A stretch of DNA of 64,000 nucleotides, taken from Pseudomonadota bacterium (GTDB lineage: Bacteria; Pseudomonadota; Gammaproteobacteria; Steroidobacterales; Steroidobacteraceae). The DNA lies in the NCBI GenBank assembly GCA_018241505.1, contig JAFEDS010000028.1, forward strand, positions 1 to 64,000, written 5' to 3'. This document shows, one piece after another, positions 26,735-36,559 of this stretch. Both the position numbers and the translations under genes were made by a program. The notes beneath the pieces were generated by a model, which ran no database searches, had not been told where the DNA came from, and saw only the letters and a list, made by a program, of their open reading frames with translations. The first letter of the stretch is position 1. Each line of letters starts with the position of its first letter.

Positions 26735-27142
26735 ATGCAAGAACAACGTGCACGTAAAATACTTCAGGCTCTCGTACAGGGAGTGGATCCAACGACGGGT
26801 GCGGAACTGGAGGCCGGAACGGTGTTGCAGCGGGCGGATGTGCTCCGTGCCCTGCTCGCCGGCGTCGCGGCCCTCGAGCAGCTTTCCGCACGGGCGCAGC
26901 GGCGGGCGCAACTACCGGAAAATGTTGGCTTGCCGTGGTCGTCGGACGAGGAACGCGCGCTGATATCGGAGTTCCAGGCGGGTGACCCGCTTAACGATAT
27001 CGCGGCGAAGCACGGACGAACCCTGCGCGCGATCGAGGCTCGCCTCGAGAGACTCGGGCTCATCACGGCCGACCAGCGGACTACTAACAACAGCTTCACC
27101 GGAGCCCCAGCATCGCGCGCCAACGATCCACAACCGCCGTGA
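26735..27142 (+). CDS. Hypothetical protein with a helix-turn-helix/SANT-like segment
   Basis: A 135-residue soluble protein. Residues about 67-110 (PWSSDEERALISEF, then DIAAKHGRTLRAIEARL) look like the Myb/SANT-type or winged-helix segment of a family that recurs in gammaproteobacteria with unknown function. The Trp, acidic run and IEARLERLGL helix are typical. The last ~20 residues are polar, and their coding region overlaps the convergent glycosyltransferase by 47 bases. A DNA-binding role is inferred. Confidence 0.7.
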   Translation: MQEQRARKILQALVQGVDPTTGAELEAGTVLQRADVLRALLAGVAALEQLSARAQRRAQLPENVGLPWSSDEERALISEFQAGDPLNDIAAKHGRTLRAIEARLERLGLITADQRTTNNSFTGAPASRANDPQPP

Positions 27143-28163
27143 GGCGGAAGCGCGGATCGGGCGCGGTGCTCGGGCGGCCTCCGGCCCGCCAGTCGCGGAT
27201 ACGCTCGATGTAGGCGTCGAACAGTCCGAGGCTGTCCGCGAAGCGTGCTGGTCCGCGGCGCCAAGCGGGGGAGAGGCTCTGGAAGACTGCTTCGTAGGCC
27301 CGCTGACCCAAGGTCACGGGGAGTACCTGCTGCGGGTCGCCGACGATTTCGGCGGCCGCTCCGCAGTCGCAGGTGAGAACGGGCGTGCCAACGGCCTTGG
27401 ATTCGGCGAACACGAGGCCAAAGGTCTCCGGAATGACGAAGTTGGGAAAGAAGGTACACAGCGCGGAGCGGACTTCCTTGTGAATCCGCTCCTGCGGCTG
27501 AGGGCCCAGATACTCGACACCCTCAATGAGGGATGATTTGCGAATCTTGTAGCCGGGGTTGCCGACCTGTATCCGCAGGTCCGGCATTCTCCGGCGCAGG
27601 GCGCGAAAGGCATCGAGGGTGAACGCCAGACCCTTGTTGGGCGAGGAAAAAAAGACCAGCTTGCGCTCGTCAATCGCGGAGCCGTCGGGCGTGAGATCGT
27701 CGGAAACGGGGTTGTAGATTGTTACGGCCTTCACGACATCGGCTACGCCGATCTTGCGTACGGTGGCCTCTACACCTCGGCGCTGAGAATCCGAGACACA
27801 GATGATCGTAACGTTGCACTCGCGCAGGTGCTGAGCGGTGGCGGCAAGTCGTCTGCCGCGCTTCGAGCCGGGCCTCAGTTGATCATGGACCCAAAGGTAT
27901 GTTTTTGCATCAGGATAGAGCGCTCGCACCTTGGGAAGTGCGCGCGAGTCGCGATTCAGGATCACGTGTTCGATGCCGGCGATCTTCCCGGGCGGCAAAT
28001 ACGAGCCGAATGCTTCCGTGCGGTTGTGCTGCATGACGAACGCGCCGAGCGCGTCGGCAATACGCGTGATGCTGGCCTCAGTGCCACCGGTGGCTTGCTG
28101 GGTCAACGTACGCGTGTCGTACGGTCGCTGGCAGGCGGGGTCGTAGAACAACACGGAACTCAT
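27096..28163 (-). CDS. Glycosyltransferase, GT4-like (GT-B fold)
   Basis: 355 residues from the ATG at 28163; a start at 28286 would run into the divergent neighbour. The C-terminal half carries the GT-B donor site: KLVFFSSPNKGLAFTLDAF, GPQPQERIHKEV, and FVIPETFGLVFAESKAVGTPVL with the E-x7-E-type acidic pair. The acceptor is unknown. It is divergent from a GT2 gene only 12 bases away, so both may act in LPS or other surface glycan synthesis. Confidence 0.85.
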   Translation of the reverse strand: MSSVLFYDPACQRPYDTRTLTQQATGGTEASITRIADALGAFVMQHNRTEAFGSYLPPGKIAGIEHVILNRDSRALPKVRALYPDAKTYLWVHDQLRPGSKRGRRLAATAQHLRECNVTIICVSDSQRRGVEATVRKIGVADVVKAVTIYNPVSDDLTPDGSAIDERKLVFFSSPNKGLAFTLDAFRALRRRMPDLRIQVGNPGYKIRKSSLIEGVEYLGPQPQERIHKEVRSALCTFFPNFVIPETFGLVFAESKAVGTPVLTCDCGAAAEIVGDPQQVLPVTLGQRAYEAVFQSLSPAWRRGPARFADSLGLFDAYIERIRDWRAGGRPSTAPDPRFRLTAVVDRWRAMLGLR

Positions 28164-28175
28164 TGACGGTATTCT

Positions 28176-28937
28176 ATGCCAATGAAGCTGACGGCCTGCA
28201 TCATCACTTACAACGAGGCGGATCGCATCGAGTCCTGCCTCCGGTCCGTGAGCTTCTGCGACGAGATCATCGTGGTTGATTCCCACTCGACGGACGCGAC
28301 TCGGCAGATTGCCGGCTCACTGGGGGCTCGGGTGATTGAGCGTGACTGGCCCGGCTATCGCTCGCAGAAGCAATTTGCCATTGAAAGCGCCAGTCACGAC
28401 TGGGTGCTGTGCCTGGATGCGGACGAGCGTGTGACTGGTGAGTTGCGCCAGGAGATCGAGACGTTGCGTGGCCGTGGCTTTCCTGCGCATGCGGGTTGGT
28501 CTGTACCGCGAATCACCGATTATTTTGGGCGTTTTCTGCGCCGCGGCAACACCTATCCGGACCGTCTGATCCGGCTGTTCGATCGGCGCCGCGGCGGCTG
28601 GATTGGAGAGGAGATCCACGAGAACACGCGCGTGAGCGGCACCGTCGGGCGGCTCTCAGGCCACCTGGAACATTTCTCCTATCGAAGTCTCACGGATCAT
28701 CACAACCGCATGGCTCGTTACGCCGATCTCATGGCGCGTGCCTCGTACGCGCGGGGCAAGCGATGCGGGTTGCTGAAAGTGCTGTTCAACCCGCAGTGGC
28801 GCTTTTTCCGGGGTTATGTGCTGCGGCTGGGGTTTCTGGATGGCTGGCGGGGGCTCGTCTTTCACCTCGTGGAGGCGAATTACGTGCGGCGCAAATACCT
28901 GGGGCTGTATTTTCTGTCGCGCGGACTGCCACCCTAA
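28176..28937 (+). CDS. Glycosyltransferase family 2 (WaaE/KdtX-like)
   Basis: 253 residues from ATG 28176 (MKLT at 28182 is equally possible). GT-A motifs are LTACIITYNEADRIESCL, IIVVDSHSTDATRQIA and the metal-binding LCLDADERV. The C-terminal part (IHENTRVSG, LEHFSYRSL) is typical of the LPS core beta-1,4-glucosyltransferase group WaaE/KdtX. An LPS inner-core role is therefore likely, but the sugar is not determined by sequence. It converges on the TraB/GumN gene with a 4-base overlap. Confidence 0.87.
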   Translation: MPMKLTACIITYNEADRIESCLRSVSFCDEIIVVDSHSTDATRQIAGSLGARVIERDWPGYRSQKQFAIESASHDWVLCLDADERVTGELRQEIETLRGRGFPAHAGWSVPRITDYFGRFLRRGNTYPDRLIRLFDRRRGGWIGEEIHENTRVSGTVGRLSGHLEHFSYRSLTDHHNRMARYADLMARASYARGKRCGLLKVLFNPQWRFFRGYVLRLGFLDGWRGLVFHLVEANYVRRKYLGLYFLSRGLPP

Positions 28938-29803
28938 TTGAGTTGCTCTGCCTTGTAACCGTCGCGGCGCAGAAGGTCGAGCAGTCCGCCATCGCCGACG
29001 AGATGCAGCGCGCCCACGACAACGAACGCATCCTGATTGCCGTGCAGAAGGGTTTCAATCTGCGGCACCCAGCGTTTGTTGCGTTCGCTGACCAGCACTC
29101 GATATAGATTGGGAAACGACTTGTATTCTTCGCTCAACAGCGCTGCGAGCTTCGCTGCGTTCCCCGAGCGCCAGGCGTTCACGACAGATTGTGTTTCCCC
29201 GGCCACGTCGTGCATTTCATCCACGACCATGTCTAGAAAGCGTCCTTGATCGGCGTTTGACATGCCTTGCAGGGCGCCGAGCTGTTCGTCCAACGTTTCC
29301 AGGCCACTGATGGGCTTTCCATCGGCCTGCGCCTTGTGTTCCAACTGCTGCTCGACACCGCTTTGCCGATCGAAACCCATCTGCATGTACTGCATTTCAA
29401 CCAACTGCAGGCCGACAACCCACGGCTGCATCATGTCGATGGCTTCCATTGGCACGCCCAGGCGCTCGGCTTCCTTGCTGACGCGTCGGTAGCGTTCATC
29501 GCCGATCGTTGCACGAAGCGTGGCGCCCTCCTTCAGCATCCCGTTTTCCATCATCCACGATGCCATTACCGTCGGATCGATCTTGTCGATGGCGAGCTCC
29601 ATTACAACGGCCTTGGCATCCTTGTAGGCGCGATCGAAGCCCGGCGGCAGGGTGGCGTCCGTGGCCTTGAGCAGATGAACGGAGCCGGCGAGATAAATGG
29701 TGCTGTGATCGCCGTGTATGGCCCAGACGGGACTGGCGGCGTGTGCAGTTACGCTGCCGAGTAGACTGAGTGCAAGGAGCCACCAACGCGTTTTTCGACC
29801 CAC
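28934..29803 (-). CDS. TraB/GumN family protein (putative exported)
   Basis: A 289-residue protein beginning at GTG 29803 behind GGAGG, with a signal peptide (TRWWLLALSLLGSVTAHAAS). TraB/GumN motifs: YLAGSVHLLKATDATLP near the N-terminus and VVVGALHLVGDGGLLDLLR near the C-terminus, both with the conserved Gly and His seen in this Tiki-like metalloprotease fold. The role in bacteria is unsettled. It overlaps the 3' end of cpdA by 55 bases, so translation is likely coupled. Confidence 0.82.
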   Translation of the reverse strand: MGRKTRWWLLALSLLGSVTAHAASPVWAIHGDHSTIYLAGSVHLLKATDATLPPGFDRAYKDAKAVVMELAIDKIDPTVMASWMMENGMLKEGATLRATIGDERYRRVSKEAERLGVPMEAIDMMQPWVVGLQLVEMQYMQMGFDRQSGVEQQLEHKAQADGKPISGLETLDEQLGALQGMSNADQGRFLDMVVDEMHDVAGETQSVVNAWRSGNAAKLAALLSEEYKSFPNLYRVLVSERNKRWVPQIETLLHGNQDAFVVVGALHLVGDGGLLDLLRRDGYKAEQLN

Positions 29804-30543
29804 ACAACCTCCGTAAACAGCGAGCCATCGGAATGCAGCTCGAGAGTGCGGTAGGCGGGCGGGCGCCGGTCCACGGCAAACTCGTCGGCATGCGGCACAA
29901 ACTGTGCGCACGTCGATGGCGTCGCTAACAAGCGTACGTTGTTGCGCATTCCTTCGTACGCCTGGTGCACGTGGCCCCAGACGACTGCGCGTACATTATC
30001 GTGCCGGTCGATCACATTGAAAAATTCTTCGGCGTTCTCGAGCGCTACTCGATCCAGCCAGCGGCTCGCCATCGCGATCGGGTGATGGTGCAGTGTGACC
30101 AGGCAATGGCGCCCATCGGCCGTCTTCAACGCGTCATCGAGCTGTGCGAGCGACTTGTCGCTCAGGCGCCCGCTCGCCGATCCCGGCAGCGCGCTGTCGA
30201 GCAGCACGATTCGCCATGCGTCGTAATCGCGGTGGCCGCCAACCGTGAAGGGATCAACGCGCAACTCGCGGCGCATCACCGCCGGATCGTCATGATTTCC
30301 GGGTATGCACAGAATCGGCATACCGAGCTGTCCAAACACGCGACGGATGTGCTTGTAGCCGGTGGGATCGTCCTGCACGAGATCGCCCGTGACGAGCACA
30401 ACATCCGGCGGCCATGCTGAGGACTGCTGTGCACAGTCAAGCGCAGCCTCGAGCGCGGGGAGCGTTGCAATCCCGCGCAGCGTTTCCGTCTCGCTCCCGT
30501 AAAGATGCGGATCGGTGAATTGGATGAGACGCAAAACTGTCAT
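29749..30543 (-). CDS. cpdA: 3',5'-cyclic-AMP phosphodiesterase / calcineurin-like phosphoesterase
   Basis: Binuclear-metal phosphoesterase of 264 residues. Metal ligands in order: FTDPHLYG (Asp, His), VLVTGDLVQDD (Asp), IPGNHDD (Asn, His), LVTLHHHP (His) and VWGHVHQ (two His). This order and the length match CpdA, which hydrolyses cAMP. A role on another phosphodiester cannot be excluded. It is the first gene of a pair with the TraB/GumN protein. Confidence 0.87.
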   Translation of the reverse strand: MTVLRLIQFTDPHLYGSETETLRGIATLPALEAALDCAQQSSAWPPDVVLVTGDLVQDDPTGYKHIRRVFGQLGMPILCIPGNHDDPAVMRRELRVDPFTVGGHRDYDAWRIVLLDSALPGSASGRLSDKSLAQLDDALKTADGRHCLVTLHHHPIAMASRWLDRVALENAEEFFNVIDRHDNVRAVVWGHVHQAYEGMRNNVRLLATPSTCAQFVPHADEFAVDRRPPAYRTLELHSDGSLFTEVVWVEKRVGGSLHSVYSAA

Positions 30544-30869
30544 GATGGGGACAGCGTATCAGACGGTCCCTGGGCCTCTGCAGTGAACTGGGTCATGCAC
30601 CCGCGGCGGGTATTCGCGAACATGACGCAGTACCGTGTCAGCGCCAGAAATTGTGAAGCCAAACGGCTACATATAGTCGCATCGACCGAGCCCAATGTCG
30701 CGTGTGAGTTCGCCCATGTCGGTCCTTCCAGACAGCACGTGGGGCGCTCATTCGCAGATCCGTCGGACGCCCGTCCCGGCCGCGTGCCCGTACAAGCTGG
30801 GGTCCGCGCTTCGCACTATGGCAAACTGCTCCTTTACACACCCTTCCTGCGACCCGAACAAAGATCTCT
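30544..30869. other. Non-coding gap between divergent cpdA and tkt
   Basis: No gene is supported in these 326 bases; the frames present lack ribosome sites and recognisable products. It should hold the promoters of both divergent genes. A TTGTGA (30651-30656) and TATAGT (30672-30677) pair facing tkt, with a short 15-base spacer, is the only candidate I see. Confidence 0.5.
30651..30677 (+). promoter_or_regulatory. Weak candidate promoter for the tkt-gap-pgk-pyk run
   Basis: TTGTGA and TATAGT resemble -35 and -10 boxes, but the spacer is 15 bases rather than about 17. They lie nearly 200 bases upstream of the tkt start. Confidence 0.25.
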
Positions 30870-32867
30870 ATGAGCACCAAACGCGAGCTGGCCAACTGCA
30901 TTCGTGCGCTTTCCATGGACGCTGTCGAACACGCCAAATCGGGGCATCCAGGCGCACCAATGGGGATGGCGGACATCGCCCAGGTCCTGTGGGGCGACTT
31001 TCTCAAGTACAACCCGGGGCACCCCGAGTGGGTCGATCGCGACCGCTTCGTGCTGTCGAATGGCCACGCGTCCATGCTGCTGTATTCGCTGCTGTATCTC
31101 ACGGGCTATCCATTGGGCCTGGAGGAGATCAAATCGTTCCGTCAGTTGGGTTCCCGCTGCGCGGGCCATCCGGAGCACGAGGTGGGCATCGGCATCGAAA
31201 CCACCACCGGTCCGCTCGGTCAGGGCCTGGCGATGGCGGTGGGTATGGCGCTCGCCGAGAAGATGCTCGCGGCGCAATTCAACAAACCCAATTTCAACAT
31301 CGTCAGTCACTTCACGTACGTGTTTGCAGGTGACGGTTGCCTCATGGAGGGCGTGTCGCACGAGGCCTGTTCCTTCGCCGGCACAATGGGCCTCGGCAAG
31401 CTGATCGTGTTCTATGACGACAATGGCATCTCCATTGACGGCAAAGTGGCCGGATGGTTCCGGGATGACACGGCAAAACGCTTCGAGGGTTATCACTGGC
31501 ACGTCATTCCCAACGTCGATGGCTATAACCCCGACGCCATCGCGGCGGCGATCAAAGCCGCGCAGGCGGAAACCGCACGGCCGACATTGATCATCTGCAA
31601 GACGATCATCGGGTACGGTGCGCCAGACAAGCAGGGAACGAAGTCGGCGCACGGGGAAGCGCTTGGCGCTGACGAAGTGGCGAAGGCACGCAAGCAGCTC
31701 AACTGGCCATACGAGCCGTTCGTCATTCCCGATGCACTGAAGGCGCAGTGGGATCACCGCCAGTCCGGTGAAGCCGCGGAGAAGATCTGGAAGGACCTGT
31801 TCGCGCGCTATCAGAAGGAATATCCCGAGCTCGCCGCCGAATTCGAGCGGCGCACCTCGGGACAACTGCCGAAGACCTGGCGCGATACCGCCGCGAGGAC
31901 CGTGGAGTCGCTCGGCGCACAATCCAAGCCGCAAGCCACCCGCCAGTCTTCGCAGGCTGTGCTCGACCTGCTGGCACCGGGGCTGCCGGAGTTCCTGGGC
32001 GGTTCAGCCGACCTGACGCCCTCCAACAACACACAGTTCAAGAACGCCGTAACCATCACTCCGGATGATTTCAAAGGGAACTACCTGCACTACGGGGTGC
32101 GTGAGTTCGGGATGACCGCTGCATTGAACGGCATGGCGCTCCACGGTGGCTTCGTTCCCTACGGCGGAACCTTTCTCACGTTCTCCGACTACGCTCGCAA
32201 TGCCGTGCGTCTGGCGTGCCTGATGAACACGCATACGATCCTGGTCTATACGCACGATTCGATTGGCCTCGGCGAGGACGGTCCGACCCATCAACCGGTG
32301 GAGCACCTCGCAAGCTTGCGCGCCATGCCGAACATGACGCTCTGGCGGCCCTGTGACGGCGTCGAGACCGCGGTGGCCTGGGTATCCTCGGTTGAACGCA
32401 AAGGCCCGACCCTGCATGTCCTGACGCGCCAAGCGCTGCCTCAGCAGCAACGGACGCCTCAGCAGCGATCGGACATTGCGCGCGGCGGTTATGTACTCAT
32501 CGAGACGCAGGGTGTTCCACAATGCATTGTGATCGCCACGGGCTCGGAAATCGGCATTGCCGCGGATGCGGTGAAGGCCGCTAATTCGAAGGGTCTGCGG
32601 GTACGGCTGGTCTCGATGCCGTGCACGGAAGTCTTTGATGCGCAGGATGAAGCTTACCGTGAGAGCGTCCTGCCAAAGGCCGTGAGGGCGCGCGTGGCTG
32701 TCGAGGCCGGCGCGCCCTTGGGCTGGTGGAAATATGTCGGGCTGGACGGCCGGATTCTGGGCATCGATCGCTTCGGCGCCTCCGGAAAGGTTCAGGATCT
32801 GTTTCCACACTTCGGCTTCACAGCCGATAATGTCGAGCGGCTGATCCAAGAGCTGGTCAAGCCGTAA
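30870..32867 (+). CDS. tkt: Transketolase
   Basis: Thiamine-diphosphate enzyme of the pentose phosphate pathway moving two-carbon units between sugar phosphates. The 665 residues match the family. Visible are the N-terminal [20 protein letters not shown], the ThDP/Mg motif ([13 protein letters not shown]), [20 protein letters not shown] in the pyrimidine domain, and the C-terminal domain. It opens a run tkt-gap-pgk-pyk (gap 38 bases to gap), a classic cluster in proteobacteria. No aldolase gene follows here. Confidence 0.98.
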   Translation: MSTKRELANCIRALSMDAVEHAKSGHPGAPMGMADIAQVLWGDFLKYNPGHPEWVDRDRFVLSNGHASMLLYSLLYLTGYPLGLEEIKSFRQLGSRCAGHPEHEVGIGIETTTGPLGQGLAMAVGMALAEKMLAAQFNKPNFNIVSHFTYVFAGDGCLMEGVSHEACSFAGTMGLGKLIVFYDDNGISIDGKVAGWFRDDTAKRFEGYHWHVIPNVDGYNPDAIAAAIKAAQAETARPTLIICKTIIGYGAPDKQGTKSAHGEALGADEVAKARKQLNWPYEPFVIPDALKAQWDHRQSGEAAEKIWKDLFARYQKEYPELAAEFERRTSGQLPKTWRDTAARTVESLGAQSKPQATRQSSQAVLDLLAPGLPEFLGGSADLTPSNNTQFKNAVTITPDDFKGNYLHYGVREFGMTAALNGMALHGGFVPYGGTFLTFSDYARNAVRLACLMNTHTILVYTHDSIGLGEDGPTHQPVEHLASLRAMPNMTLWRPCDGVETAVAWVSSVERKGPTLHVLTRQALPQQQRTPQQRSDIARGGYVLIETQGVPQCIVIATGSEIGIAADAVKAANSKGLRVRLVSMPCTEVFDAQDEAYRESVLPKAVRARVAVEAGAPLGWWKYVGLDGRILGIDRFGASGKVQDLFPHFGFTADNVERLIQELVKP

Positions 32868-32905
32868 ACCATCGTTCGAGACACTTTTTCCAGAGGTTGA
32901 GGGGC

Positions 32906-33922
32906 ATGGCAATAAAGGTGGGAATCAACGGTTACGGTCGTATTGGACGTAACATTCTGCGCGCGCTGTACGAAGCGAAGCGAACTTCAGAGGTCCAGAT
33001 CGTTGCCATCAACGACCTGGGCGATGCGAAGACCAATGCACACCTCACGCGTTACGACACGGCGCACGGCAAGTTCCCCGGGGAAGTGAAGGTCGACGGC
33101 GACTCCATGGTCGTCAACGGCGATCGTATTCGCGTGCTCGCCGAGCGCGATCCGTCGAAGCTGCCGTGGGGCGAGCTCGGCGTTGAAATTGTTCTCGAGT
33201 GCACCGGCTTGTTCACTTCGAAGGCCAAGGCTGGCGCGCACCTCAAGGGCGGCGCGAAGAAGGTCATGATTTCGGCACCCGGCGGCGAAGACGTCGATGC
33301 CACGGTCGTCTATGGCGTCAACCACCAGGTCCTGAAGAAGGACTTCACGGTCGTGTCCAACGCATCCTGCACGACCAACTGCCTGGCTCCGATGGCGAAG
33401 GTGCTGCATGACAGTGTTGGAATCGTCGCCGGCCTCATGACGACGATCCACTCCTACACGAACGACCAGGTTCTGACGGATGTGTACCACTCCGACCTGC
33501 GCCGCGCGCGCTCCGCGACGATGTCGCAGATTCCGACCAAGACCGGTGCTGCCGCGGCGGTTGGGCTCGTGATGCCGGACCTGAAGGGCAAGCTGGATGG
33601 CTTCGCGGTACGCGTACCGACCATCAACGTGTCGCTCGTGGATCTGACATTCACCGCCAAGCGCGCCACCAGCGTCGAGGAAATCAACAAGATCCTGAAG
33701 GAAGCCGCCGGAACCGCCCATTGGAAAGGTGTCCTGGGCTACAACGACGGCCCACTGGTCTCGGTTGACTTCAACCACGATTCGCACTCATCGATCTTCG
33801 ACTCGACGCTCACCAAGGTTGCCGAGGGCACCCTCGTGAAGGTGTGCTCGTGGTACGACAATGAGTGGGGCTTCTCCAACCGCATGATCGACACCACGGT
33901 GGCCTGGTCGAAGGCGTCATGA
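32906..33922 (+). CDS. gap: Glyceraldehyde-3-phosphate dehydrogenase, type I
   Basis: Oxidises glyceraldehyde 3-phosphate to 1,3-bisphosphoglycerate. 338 residues from ATG 32906: Rossmann [14 protein letters not shown]-side AINDLGD, catalytic Cys in [12 protein letters not shown], the following His in [10 protein letters not shown], and C-terminal [17 protein letters not shown] nine bases upstream is a less likely start. The stop overlaps the pgk start (ATGA), implying coupled translation. Confidence 0.98.
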   Translation: MAIKVGINGYGRIGRNILRALYEAKRTSEVQIVAINDLGDAKTNAHLTRYDTAHGKFPGEVKVDGDSMVVNGDRIRVLAERDPSKLPWGELGVEIVLECTGLFTSKAKAGAHLKGGAKKVMISAPGGEDVDATVVYGVNHQVLKKDFTVVSNASCTTNCLAPMAKVLHDSVGIVAGLMTTIHSYTNDQVLTDVYHSDLRRARSATMSQIPTKTGAAAAVGLVMPDLKGKLDGFAVRVPTINVSLVDLTFTAKRATSVEEINKILKEAAGTAHWKGVLGYNDGPLVSVDFNHDSHSSIFDSTLTKVAEGTLVKVCSWYDNEWGFSNRMIDTTVAWSKAS

Positions 33923-35097
33923 AGGTCCTGCGACTGACGGATACCGACCTGCGCAACAAGCGGGTGTTGATCCGTGAGGACCTCAACGTTCCGGTGTCGA
34001 GTGGAGTGGTGACCAGCGATGCGCGGATCCGGGCGGCTCTGCCGACGATCCGCTATGCGTTGGATCAGAACGCGAAGGTGTTCATCCTCTCCCACCTCGG
34101 CCGACCCAAGGAGGGCGAGTACGACGAGTCTTTGTCGCTCGCTCCGGTCGCGACGCGTCTGTCGGAGCTGCTCGGCAAGCCGGTGCAGCTCCGTAAAGAC
34201 TGGCTCGATGGCGTGGATTGTCCGACGGGCAGCGCTGTGTTGTGCGAAAACGTTCGCTTCAACAAGGGCGAGAAGAAGGACGACGAGAAGCTGGCCCGCA
34301 AGATGGCTGAGCTGTGCGATGTGTTCGTGATGGACGCGTTCGGCACGGCCCATCGCGCGGAGGCCAGCACGCACGGCGTCGCTAAGTTCGCCAAGGTGGC
34401 TTGTGCGGGCCCACTGCTGGTGGGCGAGCTCGAGGCGCTCGAGACCGCGCTCGACAAGCCGGCGCGGCCGCTGGTCGCGATTGTGGGTGGTTCGAAAGTC
34501 TCGACCAAGTTGACTGTCCTCGAGTCCCTGCTCGAGAAGGTCGACAAGCTGATTGTGGGCGGCGGCATTGCCAATACGTTCCTGGCCGCTACGGGCGTGA
34601 ATGTGGGCAAGTCACTGCACGAAGGCGAGATGCTCGATGTGGCGCGCCGGCTGATGTCCAAGGCGAAGGCAAAAGGAACCGAAATTCCTCTGCCGACGGA
34701 CGTTGTGGTTGCCAAGGAGTTTGCCGCCACTGCTCACGCCGATGTGCGCGATGTTCACGATGTGCGCAGCGACGAGATGATTCTCGATATCGGGCCGGAT
34801 ACCGGCGATCGCTTCAGCGAGCTGGTGCAAGCCGCCGGGACCATCATCTGGAACGGGCCGGTGGGTGTGTTCGAGTTCGAGCAGTTCGGTGAAGGCACAC
34901 GGGCCATCTCGCTGGCCATTGCGCGCAGCAAGGCGTTCTCACTGGCCGGTGGCGGCGACACGCTCGCGGCAATTGAGAAATATAACATTGAAGATGGCAT
35001 ATCCTACATTTCAACAGGGGGGGGCGCGTTCCTCGAGTTTGTTGAGGGCAAGACGCTTCCCGCTGTCGCGGTGCTGGAGGAACGGGCCAAAGGTTGA
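33919..35097 (+). CDS. pgk: Phosphoglycerate kinase
   Basis: Makes ATP and 3-phosphoglycerate from 1,3-bisphosphoglycerate. 392 residues: N-terminal REDLNVPV substrate region, SHLGRPKEG, the basic and hinge segments ([13 protein letters not shown]), [10 protein letters not shown], and the nucleotide-binding [12 protein letters not shown] and [14 protein letters not shown] near the end. It is coupled to gap through ATGA and followed 12 bases later by pyk. Confidence 0.98.
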   Translation: MKVLRLTDTDLRNKRVLIREDLNVPVSSGVVTSDARIRAALPTIRYALDQNAKVFILSHLGRPKEGEYDESLSLAPVATRLSELLGKPVQLRKDWLDGVDCPTGSAVLCENVRFNKGEKKDDEKLARKMAELCDVFVMDAFGTAHRAEASTHGVAKFAKVACAGPLLVGELEALETALDKPARPLVAIVGGSKVSTKLTVLESLLEKVDKLIVGGGIANTFLAATGVNVGKSLHEGEMLDVARRLMSKAKAKGTEIPLPTDVVVAKEFAATAHADVRDVHDVRSDEMILDIGPDTGDRFSELVQAAGTIIWNGPVGVFEFEQFGEGTRAISLAIARSKAFSLAGGGDTLAAIEKYNIEDGISYISTGGGAFLEFVEGKTLPAVAVLEERAKG

Positions 35098-35109
35098 GCT
35101 CCAAGGACT

Positions 35110-36549
35110 ATGTTGAGACGCACAAAGATTGTTGCGACGGTGGGACCGTCGACGGATGACCTGAACGTATTGACGGACATGATGCGGGCCGGCCTCGATG
35201 TGGTTCGCCTGAATGCATCGCATGGGTCGGTTGAAGACCGCCGCCGCCGCCTCGGGCTGGTCCGGGAGGCCGCCAAACGCGCTGACAAATGTGTTGGTGT
35301 GCTGCTGGACCTCGGTGGGCCCAAGATCCGCATCGAAGGCTTCCGCACAGGCAAGGTTCTGCTCGAGGAAGGGCAGGCCTTCGCTTTGGACACCACGCTC
35401 GATCCCAAGTCGGGATCGCAGGAAGTGGTGGGTGTCGCGTACAAGGACCTTCCAAAGGATGTCGTCCCGGGCGACACGTTGTTGTTGGCGGATGGGCTGA
35501 TCGTCCTGGACGTCGAGCGGGTGACCGGTACACGTATTGAGACTCGCGTGCGTGTCGGCGGCGAGTTGTCGGACCGCAAGGGATTGAACCGCCAGGGCGG
35601 CGGTATTTCGGCACCGGCCATCTCCGACAAGGATCGCGAGGACATCAGGTTCGTTGCCCAGGAGGGCATCGACTACATGGCTGTGTCCTTCGCGCGCGAT
35701 GCGGCTGATATTCAGGAGGCCAGGTCGCTGTTGCGCGAGGCGGGCGGTGACGCTCGCATTGTTGCGAAGATCGAGCGTCATGAAGCCGTCGCCAACCTCG
35801 CGGGCATCATCGATGCATCGGATGTAGTGATGGTTGCGCGCGGCGATCTCGGCGTTGAGATGGGGTATGCAGAGCTGACCGGCTTGCAGAAGACCATCAT
35901 TCACCAAACTCGTGCCCGGAATCGGGTGGTGATTACGGCGACGCAGATGATGGAGTCGATGATCACCAGTCCTGTGCCCACACGCGCAGAGGTGAGTGAC
36001 GTTGCAAACGCCGTAATGGATGGCACCGACGCAGTTATGCTCTCCGCGGAGAGCGCGACAGGTCGTTATCCCGTCAAAGCCGTGCAAGCGATGGCGCAGG
36101 TCATCGAGGGTGCGGAAAAGTATCAGTTGACGCATACACGCACACGGCACCGCGTCGAAGGTCAGTTCAAGGGGACTGAAGAAGCGATTGCGATGTCCGT
36201 GATGTATACCGCCAATCATATGAAGGTCGGTGCGATCGTTGCGTTGACTGAGACGGGAGCGACTCCGTTGTGGATGTCGCGTATTCGGTCAGACATCCCG
36301 ATTTACGCCTTTACGCGTCATGAGGCGACGAGACGCCGGGTTACGATGTTTCGCGGCGTCTATCCTGTGATTTTTGACGTGACCGGTCCCCGTACGCACG
36401 ACAACCTGTACCGGGAGCTGTTTACGCGACTGCTGGATCTGCAGTTGGTGAAAAAGAACGACCTGGTGATCCTGACCAAGGGAGAGCTGTCGGGCGTGAC
36501 CGGTGGAACCAACTCCATGTTGATTCTGAAGGTGGCTCTCGAGAGCTGA
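35110..36549 (+). CDS. pyk: Pyruvate kinase
   Basis: Final glycolytic step, phosphoenolpyruvate to pyruvate with ATP formation. 479 residues, similar in length and sequence style to the PykA class: TKIVATVGPST, VVRLNASHG, LDLGGPKIRIEGF (the usual Gln of DLQGPKIR is Gly), active-site VAKIERHEAVANL, MVARGDLGVEMG and ITATQMMESMI. The C-terminal regulatory domain ends TGGTNSMLILKV. It is the last of the carbon run; the next gene starts 10 bases later in the same direction. Confidence 0.97.
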   Translation: MLRRTKIVATVGPSTDDLNVLTDMMRAGLDVVRLNASHGSVEDRRRRLGLVREAAKRADKCVGVLLDLGGPKIRIEGFRTGKVLLEEGQAFALDTTLDPKSGSQEVVGVAYKDLPKDVVPGDTLLLADGLIVLDVERVTGTRIETRVRVGGELSDRKGLNRQGGGISAPAISDKDREDIRFVAQEGIDYMAVSFARDAADIQEARSLLREAGGDARIVAKIERHEAVANLAGIIDASDVVMVARGDLGVEMGYAELTGLQKTIIHQTRARNRVVITATQMMESMITSPVPTRAEVSDVANAVMDGTDAVMLSAESATGRYPVKAVQAMAQVIEGAEKYQLTHTRTRHRVEGQFKGTEEAIAMSVMYTANHMKVGAIVALTETGATPLWMSRIRSDIPIYAFTRHEATRRRVTMFRGVYPVIFDVTGPRTHDNLYRELFTRLLDLQLVKKNDLVILTKGELSGVTGGTNSMLILKVALES

Positions 36550-36559
36550 CTTCTATTGC

